A stretch of DNA of 64,000 bases, from assembly GCA_030426085.1 (NCBI GenBank), contig JAUHYW010000016.1:62001-126000 (forward strand). The letters are read 5' to 3'. This DNA comes from a bacterium (GTDB lineage Bacteria; Myxococcota_A; Bradymonadia; UBA7976; UBA1532). Each line of letters begins with the position of its first letter. Positions within the stretch are counted from its first letter, which is position 1. A program made the translations under genes and the position numbers. Below the pieces are notes generated by a model, which was not told where the DNA came from, did not search any database, and was given only the letters and a program-made list of their open reading frames with translations. Positions 34,578 to 42,833 of this stretch are shown piece after piece.

Positions 34578-35956
34578 GTCAGCAACCCCGGCAGGACCTC
34601 GGCCGTCTGGCCGCCGCTCCACCCGAAGCTCGGCAGGTCGAGCCCCAGCGCCCGCAGCGCGGTGAGCTGGGCCCGGCTCAGGTTGCCCCCCGGCTGCCGG
34701 ACGTGCACCCCGTCGTTCAAGGCGCCGCCGCAGCGGCCGGCGAGCAGCACCGGCAGCTCCTTGACGCTGTGATGCCAGCCTTCGCCGTACTCGGTGGTGG
34801 CATAGATCAGGCCCCGGTCGAGCAGCGTCGATCCGTCGACCCGGGCCCGGTCGAAGCCATCGAGGAAGGCGGCGAACGCTTGCATCTGGTGGGCCGTGAT
34901 GGCCCGCACCCGCTGCCAGTGGCCGTCGTGACAGGTCTTGTGCATGCCATCGGGTACGCCCAGGTCGCCGAAGACATGGGTCGTCGCCGGGGCGGTCAGC
35001 ATCAGCGAGAACACCCGGGTCAGCCCGCAGTCGACGGCGACCCCCAGCAGCGATCCCATCGCCCGGCTGCGGGCGACGAGGTCGCCCCCGTCGCCCGGCG
35101 CCGGCGGCACGGCGCACACCGGATCGGCCGCCTCGACCCGCCGCTGCAGCTCGCGCACGTGGGTCAGGTGGGCGTCGAGCCGCTGCCGGTCGCGGGCCCC
35201 GAGCTTCGCCCGGATGGCGGCGGCGTCCTCCATCACCGCGTCGAGCACGACCAGCCGGCGATCGCTCTCGCTGCGGTCGGCGTCGCGCACGAATAGGCGG
35301 TCGAACAGCGCCCGGGGGCTCATCTCGGGCAGGTTGGTCGAGTAGGTGCCGTTGTACGAGATCGCGTTCCAGTGACCGTAGTCGTGGAACCGGGCCCGGC
35401 TGACGCCCACCTCGAGCGAGCGGAAGAGCGGGGGGTTCGTGTACCACTGCGGGTGGCGGGCGACGTACTGGTCGAGCGTCGGGCGCAGCGCGGTGAGCGA
35501 GTGCGATCCGTGATCGAAGCCCTCGGGGCGGATGCGGTCGCCGGTCATCGCCACCATGAAGCCCCGCATGTGCCCGTCGCCCTGGCCCGGCGGCATCGGG
35601 GGGACGGCGGTGTGCGGCTCGAGGCCGGTGATGGCGGTGATCCGGTGGGCGGCGAGCGGGGTCAGCAGCTCCGACGGGCGGTAGCCGGGGCCCACCTCGG
35701 CCGGGGTCCACAGATCGGGGTGGCCCGCCTGCCCCTGCTCGGCGCCATGCCCCGCGTGCCACGGGGTGCCGTTGGCCCAGTAGAACAGGCCGAAGAAGCC
35801 ATCATCGATGCCATCGGCCCGGGCGTCGCCCAGGCCGTACATCGCTTCGAGCGGGGGCAGGGCGACCGAGACGGCGAGCCCGGCGAGGCCGCCCCGCAGC
35901 ACGGCTCGGCGGGACAGCGGCGTGCGCGCGATCCACGGCGCGCGGCGGTCGCTCAC
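34574..35956 (-). CDS. DUF1552 protein with Tat-like signal
   Basis: A 460-residue protein from GTG at 35956; the GTGA overlaps the upstream DUF1592 stop by 4 nt. The N-terminus TPLSRRAVLRGGLAGLAVSV contains the twin-arginine motif SRRAVLRG, so export folded via Tat is likely. The body matches DUF1552: FYWANGTPWH, LTPLAAHRITAITGLEPH, DGHMRGFMVAMTG, TYSTNLPEMSPRALFDRLF and IYATTEYGEGWHHSVKELPV. This family almost always pairs with DUF1592-type cytochrome-like proteins in Planctomycetes and Myxococcota; the biochemical role is not established. Confidence 0.95.
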   Translation of the reverse strand: MSDRRAPWIARTPLSRRAVLRGGLAGLAVSVALPPLEAMYGLGDARADGIDDGFFGLFYWANGTPWHAGHGAEQGQAGHPDLWTPAEVGPGYRPSELLTPLAAHRITAITGLEPHTAVPPMPPGQGDGHMRGFMVAMTGDRIRPEGFDHGSHSLTALRPTLDQYVARHPQWYTNPPLFRSLEVGVSRARFHDYGHWNAISYNGTYSTNLPEMSPRALFDRLFVRDADRSESDRRLVVLDAVMEDAAAIRAKLGARDRQRLDAHLTHVRELQRRVEAADPVCAVPPAPGDGGDLVARSRAMGSLLGVAVDCGLTRVFSLMLTAPATTHVFGDLGVPDGMHKTCHDGHWQRVRAITAHQMQAFAAFLDGFDRARVDGSTLLDRGLIYATTEYGEGWHHSVKELPVLLAGRCGGALNDGVHVRQPGGNLSRAQLTALRALGLDLPSFGWSGGQTAEVLPGLLT

Positions 35957-37749
35957 GGGGCACCTCCCGGGGCGGGTTCGTCGGCGGTCTCGTCCGGCGG
36001 GGCGAGGGTGCGGAAGCCCCGGCTGAGCACCAGCGCCCGCACCAGCCGGTCGAAGGCATAGCGCCCGTCGGCCATCTCGGCTTCGAGCGTGTCGATCACC
36101 GATCGCTCGTCGATGGTGTCGAGCCGGTTGTTGGCATAGCGATAGAGCTGCCTGGCGATGCACCGGCCCACCCGGGGGTCGTCCCGCAGCAGCGCGGCGA
36201 GGTCGGTGCCGTCTGCCAGCGGCGTGCCGTCCAGCTCGCCCGAGGCGTCGACCTCGATGCCATCGACCGCCCACCGGTGGCGGCCGATCGAGTCGAAGTG
36301 CTCGAAGAGGAAGCCGGGCGGGTCGATGAAGCGATGACACCCGGCGCAGGCCGGATCGTCGCGGTGGCGTTCGAGGCGCTCGCGCAGCGTCGGCGGGTCG
36401 TCCTCGCCCGGCTCGAGGTCGAGGTCGATGTCGCCCGGCGGCGGGGGCACGCTCTGACAGAGCACCCGCTCGCGCACGTACTTGCCCCGCAGCGTGGGCG
36501 AGGTCTCGGTGGGGTGGGCGTTCATCGTCAGGAAGGCCGCCAGCCCCAGCACACCGGCCCGGGGGGTCTCGGGGCCGAAGTCGACCGGCACGAAGGTCGA
36601 GCCGGTGGCGCCGGGGGCCTCGACCCCGTACAGCGCGGCCAGCTCGCGGTTGACGTAGCCCCGGGGCGCGCCGAACAGCTCGCGGATGTCGGCCCGGCGG
36701 CGGAAGACGAGGTCGTCGACGAGCAGCCGGACCTCGGTCTCCATCGCCCACAGCAGCGCCTCGTCGAAGCCGGGATACAGCGCCGGGTCGCGCTGCACCC
36801 GCGAGAGCCGGGGCAGGTCGAGGTACTGCGCGAAGAAGTCCTGCACCGCGTCCCGGGCCCGGGGCTGCGTCAGCAGGCGCTCGGTCTGGGCGATGAGCGA
36901 GGGCCCGTCGAGCAGCTCGCCCCGCTCGGCGGCGTCGAGCAGCGCGTCGTCGGGGGCGCTGTTGGTCAGCAGGAAGGCCAGCCGGCCGGCCATCTCGTAG
37001 GCGGTGTAGCGCAGGCGGTCCGGCGCGTCGGCGGTGGGGTCGGGCTCGCCCCGCTCGACCCGGTAGAGGAAGCTCGGCGACTGCAGCAGCCCGGCGAGCA
37101 CCGTCTCGAGGCCCCGCAGCGGCTCGCCCCCGGCGGTGGCGGCGGCGACGGTCAGCCAGCGATCCTGCTCGGCGGCGTCCAGGGGCCGGCGCAGGATCCG
37201 GCGGCCGGTCTCCCGGATGAAGCCGCGTACGCAGTCGTCATCGGCGGCGGCCGGGGCGCAGTCGAGCACCCGGGCCCGGCGCTCGGGCGCGGCGAAGACG
37301 GCGGCGGCCACGGTGAAGGCGGCGTCGGCGTATCTCTCGATCCCGCCGGCCGAGACCTCGGTCGTGGCGGCGCCGATGCCATCGAAGAGATAGGGGTTGG
37401 TGTCGGCCTCGACCGGGGTGGCCGGCAGCCCGGGCCCGAAGAGATCGGCGAGGGTGTTGCGATACTGCCGGGCCGTCAGCCGGGCCATCACCGGCGGAGC
37501 GGGCACGAAGGCCGGGGTGTCCGCCGGGGATGGATCCTCGGGATCGGGCGCCGGATCGGTGGCGGGGGTCATCGGCTCGGGAGCCATGGGATCGGGGGCC
37601 ATGGGATCGGGCGCTCGCGGCTCGCCGGGGGCCTGCGCCTCGGCCGACGCGGCGGGCCCTCGCGGCGCCTCGGGGGGCGGGCCCTCTTCGCAGGCGCTCA
37701 GGAGGCTCAGGGCGAGGGCCGTGGCGCAGAAGAGACGCCGGGTCGGCAT
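35953..37749 (-). CDS. DUF1587/DUF1592/DUF1588/DUF1585 lipoprotein
   Basis: A 598-residue protein. MPTRRLFCATALALSLLSAC is a lipoprotein signal (start chosen at 37749, 12 codons after an upstream in-frame ATG). A Pro/Asp/Met linker with DPMAP repeats follows. Domains in order: DUF1587 near residue 90 (ARLTARQYRNTLADLFG), DUF1595/DUF1592 (SPSFLYRVERGE, RLAFLLTNSAPDDALL, ALLWAMETEVRLLVDDLV), DUF1588 near 445-510 (AAFLTMNAHPTETSPTLRGK and CAGCHRFIDPPGFLFEHFD) and DUF1585 near the C-terminus (CIARQLYRYANNRLD). The single CxxCH may bind heme, but in this family that is unproven. It is the first gene of the three-gene coupled operon. Confidence 0.95.
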   Translation of the reverse strand: MPTRRLFCATALALSLLSACEEGPPPEAPRGPAASAEAQAPGEPRAPDPMAPDPMAPEPMTPATDPAPDPEDPSPADTPAFVPAPPVMARLTARQYRNTLADLFGPGLPATPVEADTNPYLFDGIGAATTEVSAGGIERYADAAFTVAAAVFAAPERRARVLDCAPAAADDDCVRGFIRETGRRILRRPLDAAEQDRWLTVAAATAGGEPLRGLETVLAGLLQSPSFLYRVERGEPDPTADAPDRLRYTAYEMAGRLAFLLTNSAPDDALLDAAERGELLDGPSLIAQTERLLTQPRARDAVQDFFAQYLDLPRLSRVQRDPALYPGFDEALLWAMETEVRLLVDDLVFRRRADIRELFGAPRGYVNRELAALYGVEAPGATGSTFVPVDFGPETPRAGVLGLAAFLTMNAHPTETSPTLRGKYVRERVLCQSVPPPPGDIDLDLEPGEDDPPTLRERLERHRDDPACAGCHRFIDPPGFLFEHFDSIGRHRWAVDGIEVDASGELDGTPLADGTDLAALLRDDPRVGRCIARQLYRYANNRLDTIDERSVIDTLEAEMADGRYAFDRLVRALVLSRGFRTLAPPDETADEPAPGGAP

Positions 37750-37839
37750 GCGGGCTCCCGGGGTGCGCGGGCGCGCGCCGTGCACGCCTCGTCCCAGCTT
37801 GCCCCATCGGCGCCGCGCGATCCAGCGTCCGGGGGTCGC

Positions 37840-38274
37840 TCAACGCATCCGGTCGGCGGCCGTCACCTCGTCGAGCGTCGGCTGATCGTCATGCGCGATC
37901 AGCTCGGCGTAGTACTGGTCGATGCGGGCCTTGAGTCGACCGTAGGGGGTGCGGTCGTACATCCAGCAGATCCACTTCTTCTCGTCCGTCGGGTGGGTCT
38001 GCACGATCGCCTCGAAGTAGCGCAGCCGCCCGTGCCCCGGTCGGGCGAGCCAGCGCAGCACGAACGGTCGGCCGGCCTCGAGGTGCTCGCGCAGCTCGGC
38101 CTCGCGCCCGCGCAGCTCGGGGAGCGCGGTCACCAGTCGATCGCCGGGGTACAGCTCGGGCCAGGGGTCCGATACGCCGCCGAGTAAAGCGATCCGCAGA
38201 TCCCGGGTGAGCACGGCGAACGCGATCCGACGGATCGCGCAGAGCGCGTTCAGAAGGTCTTCGGGCGGCCCCAT
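37840..38274 (-). CDS. Stand-alone PAS-like sensor protein
   Basis: A 144-residue protein. The ATG at 38274 follows GGGGAGG 6 nt upstream. The sequence (AFAVLTRDLRIALLGG, YPGDRLVTALPELRGREAEL, HLEAGRPFVLRWLARP, ICWMYDRTPYGRLKARIDQY) has the order and spacing of a PAS domain followed by the start of a linker helix. No output domain is attached, so it may act on a partner in trans. The call rests on pattern only. It is divergent from a GNAT gene across an AT-richer 175-bp region. Confidence 0.6.
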   Translation of the reverse strand: MGPPEDLLNALCAIRRIAFAVLTRDLRIALLGGVSDPWPELYPGDRLVTALPELRGREAELREHLEAGRPFVLRWLARPGHGRLRYFEAIVQTHPTDEKKWICWMYDRTPYGRLKARIDQYYAELIAHDDQPTLDEVTAADRMR

Positions 38275-38449
38275 CGAGTACCTCCCCTTCGCGCGTCGCG
38301 CCGAGTCGATGATGGATCGATCCCTATGTACCGTAAAGTATCTCGATTTGCCTACACAGTACGGATATCGACGCATTGCGCTCGGGCCCGGGCTGCGGCG
38401 TATGGCTGGTCGGTCACTGCGCGTCGCCGCTGGCGTCCGGGAGGAAGAC
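38275..38449. promoter_or_regulatory. AT-rich divergent promoter region
   Basis: Bases 38320-38375 (for example ATGTACCGTAAAGTATCTCG) are clearly AT-richer than the surroundings. CCGTA (38331-38335) and TACGG near 38362 form an inverted repeat that could be an operator. Exact -35/-10 boxes are not certain. Confidence 0.35.
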
Positions 38450-39355
38450 ATGCGGTCGCCCATTCGATGGCTGGGGTCGCACGAGGTCGGGGCGCTGCGC
38501 GATTTCGTCGCCGCCCGCAACATCCCCGGCGGGCAGCTCTGCCTGCACATCTCGGAGCGCCCGGAGGAGGTCGCCGCCGATCTGGAGGTGCCCGGCGCGC
38601 CGTTTCCCACCCGGTGCGTGGTGCTCGACGGCCCGGATGGCTGGCGGGGTGCCATCGCCTGGGAGGTCGGCGGACCCGCGGGGGATCGGGCGTGGCTCTT
38701 CGGGCCGTGGACCGCGCCGGCCGACGAGGCCCTCGCCCGGCGGCTGCTGCAGGCGGCGCTCGATCGCCTGCCGGCCGGCGTCCGCCGGATCAGCAACTTC
38801 GTCGACGCCGCGTTCGAGGTGGGGGTCGCCGCCCACCGCGCTCTCGGCTTCACCACGGCCCGCTCGGTGCACATCATGCGCGCCGAGCGGGCGCTCGCGG
38901 TGCCCCCGCCGGCCGGGGTCTCGATCGTCCGCCATCGGCCGGCGAAGGGGCTCGACGGCGACACTGTGGCTCGGCTGACGGCCCTGCACGACGCGGCCTT
39001 CCCCGACACCCACACCGCGATGGCCGAGATGTGCGCCCGCGATCCGGCGCGCGACGGGCTGTGGGTCGCCCACGACGAGGGGCGCGCGGTGGGCTACGTC
39101 TTCGCCCATCGGCCACCGGCGCTGCTCCAGGGCGCCGTCGAGTACGTGGCCGTCGCGCCCGCCGCCCGGGGCCGCGGTGTCGGCCGCGCGCTGCTGTCGA
39201 GCGCCGTCGCCTGGCTCTTCGCGATCGGCGCGCCGGAGGTCTTCCTCACCGTCGACGCCGACAACGCGCGGGCCCTCGGCGTCTATCGCGCCGCGGGCTT
39301 CGAGCGCCTCCGCACGGGCCTCGCCCTCGACCTGCGCCCCGCAGCCACCGCCTGA
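38450..39355 (+). CDS. Tandem GNAT-family N-acetyltransferase
   Basis: A 301-residue protein. The ATG at 38450 follows GGGAGGAAGAC; the frame is open upstream but lacks a ribosome binding site. It has two GNAT-like halves. The first (residues 1-145) is diverged. The second (160-300) has the acetyl-CoA loop ARGRGVGRALLSSAV and the typical ending NARALGVYRAAGFERLRTG. It acetylates an unknown small amine or protein. Position next to the PAS gene suggests only shared regulation. Confidence 0.88.
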   Translation: MRSPIRWLGSHEVGALRDFVAARNIPGGQLCLHISERPEEVAADLEVPGAPFPTRCVVLDGPDGWRGAIAWEVGGPAGDRAWLFGPWTAPADEALARRLLQAALDRLPAGVRRISNFVDAAFEVGVAAHRALGFTTARSVHIMRAERALAVPPPAGVSIVRHRPAKGLDGDTVARLTALHDAAFPDTHTAMAEMCARDPARDGLWVAHDEGRAVGYVFAHRPPALLQGAVEYVAVAPAARGRGVGRALLSSAVAWLFAIGAPEVFLTVDADNARALGVYRAAGFERLRTGLALDLRPAATA

Positions 39356-39420
39356 GCCGCCGATTGCCCCCGCCGGGGGTCGGGCCCATACTCACCGCTC
39401 GACGAGCTCCGGAGGTGCCC

Positions 39421-40854
39421 GTGCGCACGCGTCTCTTCGCCTGGGTCGGCCTCGCCGGCCTCTTGTGGTCCCTGCCCGCGGCGGGGCATGGCATCAACGG
39501 CCACGTACACGTCACCGGCTGGGCCATCGAGCGGCTGCCGCCGGGCGAGGTGGCCGACTTCTTCGCCGATCCCGAGCTGTTCGACGTGGCCTTGTTCGCC
39601 GCCTCGTTCCCCGACTCGGGCTATGCCATCGACGATCCCTATGGTGAGATGGCCCACTGGCCGCCCTTCCTCGAGGCCTACATCCGGCATGTGCTGGCCG
39701 AGGCCGGCCCGCCGTTCGATACGCCCGAGAAGCGGCGGCAGGCGGCCTTCGTGATCGGGCTGGCCTGCCATGGCTTGCAGGACGAGATCTTCGACTCGAT
39801 CTTCCTGCATCACATCCGGGAGCACGATGGGGAGGGGCAGGACTCGGCCGACTCGGGCACCGACGCCATGCTCTCCACCGATGGCTACCTGCGTTTCAAG
39901 CCCCCGCAGTGGGCGCCGATCGACGATCTGATCGAGGTGTTCGCCGCCGAAGGGCACGCGGTCGAGGCCGGCACGATCGAGGCGGGCATGGCCCGGGTCA
40001 AGGTCTTCGTCATCGACGCCTTCCCGAACCTGGCGCCCATCCTCGACGAGCGACTCCGCCCGCTGCTGCCGTGGACCGCCGAGCACTACATCGATCCGGC
40101 GGTGCCCGGCAGCCTCGCGGCCGAGATCCCGGCGACCGGGGCCTTCATCGAGGCGCTGTGGGCCCGGCTGCACGGGCGGATGCCGGTCGCCGCGATGGTG
40201 GGGCACGCCTACCCCGACGGCCGGCGGCGGCTGATGAGCCTCGACGCTGACAGCGCGGGGAGCTGGATCACCCTGGTGCTGGGCATCGGGGCCCGGGTGG
40301 GATCGGTCACCGCCGAGCGGGTGGCCCTCGAAGGGCCCGCGGGGCCGGTGCCGTTCGATCTGCATCACACCCGCTGGGGCGGCTCGCCCGATGACTGGAC
40401 CCGCATCGTGCAACTCCGGCCCCGGGCCCCGCTGGAAGCGGACGCGGCCTACGTCGTGCGGCTCGAGCCGGGCATGGAGCTGATCGACGGGCGGGTGTTC
40501 GATGCGGCGTGGTCCCATGCCTTCCGCACGCCGTGCGCGCCGGGCGACGGGTGCCCGCCGGAGCCGATGGACGGGGGCGTCTTGCCGGTGGACGCGGCGC
40601 TGCCGGACATGGCGCCGCCGGACGCGACGCCGCCCGACCGGGGGCTGCCCGATGTCACACCGGATGCCATGCGAGGGTCGAGCGTGGATGCCATGCCCGA
40701 TGGCTCCGTCGGCGCCGACGCGGCGCCCGTCGCGTCCACCGATCCCGGAGGCTGCGCCGTCGGTCGCTTCGGGCGGGCGCCGATCGGGTGGCTGATCGGG
40801 CTGTGGCTCGCCCTCGGGCTCGGCCGCTCAGCGCGTCGCCGTATCGGCGGGTGA
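39421..40854 (+). CDS. Zinc-dependent phospholipase C with MYXO-CTERM-like tail
   Basis: A 477-residue protein from GTG at 39421 with GGAGGT just upstream. TRLFAWVGLAGLLWSLPAAG is a signal peptide; processing at about residue 22 leaves HGINGHVHVTGW, typical of zinc phospholipases that begin with a metal-binding residue. His-rich segments AHWPPFLEAYIRHV, FVIGLACHGLQDEIFDSIF and LHHIREHD provide candidate zinc ligands (Zn_dep_PLPC family). Residues 380-440 are an Asp/Pro/Met linker. The C-terminus GGCAVGRFGRAP, a hydrophobic stretch (IGWLIGLWLALGLG) and RSARRR match the MYXO-CTERM sorting signal layout. It overlaps the convergent next gene by 27 bp. Confidence 0.8.
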   Translation: MRTRLFAWVGLAGLLWSLPAAGHGINGHVHVTGWAIERLPPGEVADFFADPELFDVALFAASFPDSGYAIDDPYGEMAHWPPFLEAYIRHVLAEAGPPFDTPEKRRQAAFVIGLACHGLQDEIFDSIFLHHIREHDGEGQDSADSGTDAMLSTDGYLRFKPPQWAPIDDLIEVFAAEGHAVEAGTIEAGMARVKVFVIDAFPNLAPILDERLRPLLPWTAEHYIDPAVPGSLAAEIPATGAFIEALWARLHGRMPVAAMVGHAYPDGRRRLMSLDADSAGSWITLVLGIGARVGSVTAERVALEGPAGPVPFDLHHTRWGGSPDDWTRIVQLRPRAPLEADAAYVVRLEPGMELIDGRVFDAAWSHAFRTPCAPGDGCPPEPMDGGVLPVDAALPDMAPPDATPPDRGLPDVTPDAMRGSSVDAMPDGSVGADAAPVASTDPGGCAVGRFGRAPIGWLIGLWLALGLGRSARRRIGG

Positions 40855-42825
40855 GGGCGGGGGGCCGCGCTCGTCGAGCGGCGGCACGAAGAAGCGCCAT
40901 GGGCGGCGCACGAAGCGGCGCATCACCGCGGCCGCCAGGGCCCACCGCTCGCCGAAGGTGAACCGACGGGCGGACAGCGCGAGGGTCAGGGTCAGGCCGA
41001 AGCTGACGAGGAAGTTGACCAGCCCGATGAGCGCGACCCCCAGCGCGGTGACGCCGATCACCCCGGGCGCGACCCCCTCGCCGAGCCGGGTGAGCGCCAT
41101 GCCGAAGTGGGCCGAGGCGAAGGCGATGTGGCGGATGTCGAACGGCACCCCGGCGAACAGGCCGATGCTGCCCGCGGCCCCGAGACAGAAGCCGAGGTAG
41201 ATGTTGCCCCCGAGCTTGCCCAGCTTGTCCCCGACCGCCCGCCCGAGCCGGGCCGCCCGCGCCGGGCCCAGCAGGCGCCGGGTCCGGGCCTCGACCCGCT
41301 CGGGCAGCCGCCGATACAGGTTGCGGTTGTCGAGCCAGCCCGAGACCAGGCCCGCGGTCGCCAGGAAGACCCCGGCGATCGCCGCATAGAACAGCGACCC
41401 GCTCTCCCACGGGTGCAGCTCGGCGAGCAGGCGCTCGGCCTTCGCCGGATCGAGCGGCGGGGCGCCGAAGGCCAGCCCGTACAGCGCCACCAGCGCGACC
41501 CCCATCGGCAGCGCCGCGGCGAGGTTGCCCACGAACGAGATGAACTGGCTGCGCGAGACCCGCTCGACGAGGGCGGCGAGGCCCTCGATGTCGTGGGTGC
41601 CGTCTTCGGGGGCCATCGTCCGAGCGAGGGTGTTGGCGGTCATCGCCGGCTGCTTGGTGGCCAGGGTGCCCCCGGTCAGCGCGATGAGCACGAAGCACAG
41701 CGCGTAGTTGGCGCCGAACATCAGCGCTTCGGCCAGCGGGGCGGCGTCGCCGTCGAGCAGGACCTTGAACAGCGCGAAGAGCCCGACGATGGCCCCGCCG
41801 AGCAGGCTCGACAGCAGGAAGCGTCCGTATTGGCGGGCGTTGGACGCGATGTATTTGCTGCCGGCCCGGGCGGCGTGCTCGACCACCTGATACGCGAGCA
41901 GATCGGCGTGGGCCCGCAGGTGCGGCCGGATGTGGCTCGCGCTGTGCTCGGCGCGCACCAGGGTGACCGTCAGCCGCCACGCGCAGCGGGTGAAGTCGCG
42001 CTCGACCGGCTCGGTGAGGTGCAGCAGCCGGTCGAGGCGGTCGATCTGGGCCACGAGGCGCCGGGTCAGCCCGGTGAGGTGCAGGCTGGTGCCGAAGCGG
42101 TGCTTCTCGGCCCGCAGGCGGTGCACCCGGGCCCGGCAGTCGTCGAGGATGGCCAGGGTCGCGTCGAGCAGCGGCTCCTCGTCGCCCTCGACGTCGTTCT
42201 CGTAGCTCTCGACGTAGCGCAGCGTGGCCTGGCTCAGCGCCAGGAACGGGGAGTCGGGGTCGTCGACCTCGGGCATCAGGCGGGTGATGTCGGGGTTGAG
42301 GCCGAGGCTGGCGATGTGGTGGCTCAGGGCCCGGATCGCGGCAGCCAGCTCCTGGGAGACGCCGGGCACCGACTCGGCCGAGATGCCGAGCTGCCCCAGC
42401 AGCCGGCGAGCGGTCGCGGGCTCGATGCGCGCCAGCCAGCGGTGATCGTCGGGGCGGTCGAACAGCCGCCGGATCAAGCCCCGCAGGCTGTTCGCCGGGT
42501 GGACCTCGGGCAGCAGCCGCCGGCCGATACGCAGGCCCAGGCCGCCGAAGAAGCCCCGCTCGCCGGGGATGCCCGACTCGACCAGGGCCTCGGTGCAGCG
42601 CACGCCGGCCAGCGCCCGGCGGATGGCCGCGCCGAGGCGGGGCCCGACGCCGTCCGGCTCGCGGTCGAGGTGGGCGCACAGGCTCGCCGCCCGGGCCTCG
42701 GCGTGGTCGGCGTCTCCGGGCGGGCGCAAGGTCGCGACGAGGGCTGCCAGCGCGCCGACCGGATCGGCGTCGTCGAGGCGGCCCCGCATCGCCGCGAGGG
42801 CGGGGGTCCAATCGGGGGTCTGCAT
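40828..42825 (-). CDS. PF10136-type 'site-specific recombinase' (Gcr-like) membrane protein
   Basis: A 665-residue protein. The first 320 residues are soluble and helical. Four or more hydrophobic segments follow (LLSSLLGGAIVGLFALFKVL, ALCFVLIALTGGTLATKQPA, NLAAALPMGVALVALYGLAF, YAAIAGVFLATAGLVSGWLD, VTALGVALIGLVNFLVSFGL). GGTLATKQPAMTANTLA and SGWLDNRNLYRRLP are signatures of the PF10136 family, named for Neisseria Gcr. Despite the family name it is a membrane protein without a tyrosine or serine recombinase active site, and its molecular function is uncertain. It is 8 bp downstream of the APC transporter gene and probably cotranscribed. Confidence 0.88.
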   Translation of the reverse strand: MQTPDWTPALAAMRGRLDDADPVGALAALVATLRPPGDADHAEARAASLCAHLDREPDGVGPRLGAAIRRALAGVRCTEALVESGIPGERGFFGGLGLRIGRRLLPEVHPANSLRGLIRRLFDRPDDHRWLARIEPATARRLLGQLGISAESVPGVSQELAAAIRALSHHIASLGLNPDITRLMPEVDDPDSPFLALSQATLRYVESYENDVEGDEEPLLDATLAILDDCRARVHRLRAEKHRFGTSLHLTGLTRRLVAQIDRLDRLLHLTEPVERDFTRCAWRLTVTLVRAEHSASHIRPHLRAHADLLAYQVVEHAARAGSKYIASNARQYGRFLLSSLLGGAIVGLFALFKVLLDGDAAPLAEALMFGANYALCFVLIALTGGTLATKQPAMTANTLARTMAPEDGTHDIEGLAALVERVSRSQFISFVGNLAAALPMGVALVALYGLAFGAPPLDPAKAERLLAELHPWESGSLFYAAIAGVFLATAGLVSGWLDNRNLYRRLPERVEARTRRLLGPARAARLGRAVGDKLGKLGGNIYLGFCLGAAGSIGLFAGVPFDIRHIAFASAHFGMALTRLGEGVAPGVIGVTALGVALIGLVNFLVSFGLTLTLALSARRFTFGERWALAAAVMRRFVRRPWRFFVPPLDERGPPPSPADTATR

Positions 42826-42833
42826 CGGCCGGA

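Noticed and set aside
40828-42825. Mobile-element recombinase
   Set aside because: PF10136 members are membrane proteins with no known recombinase catalytic motif; the name is historical.
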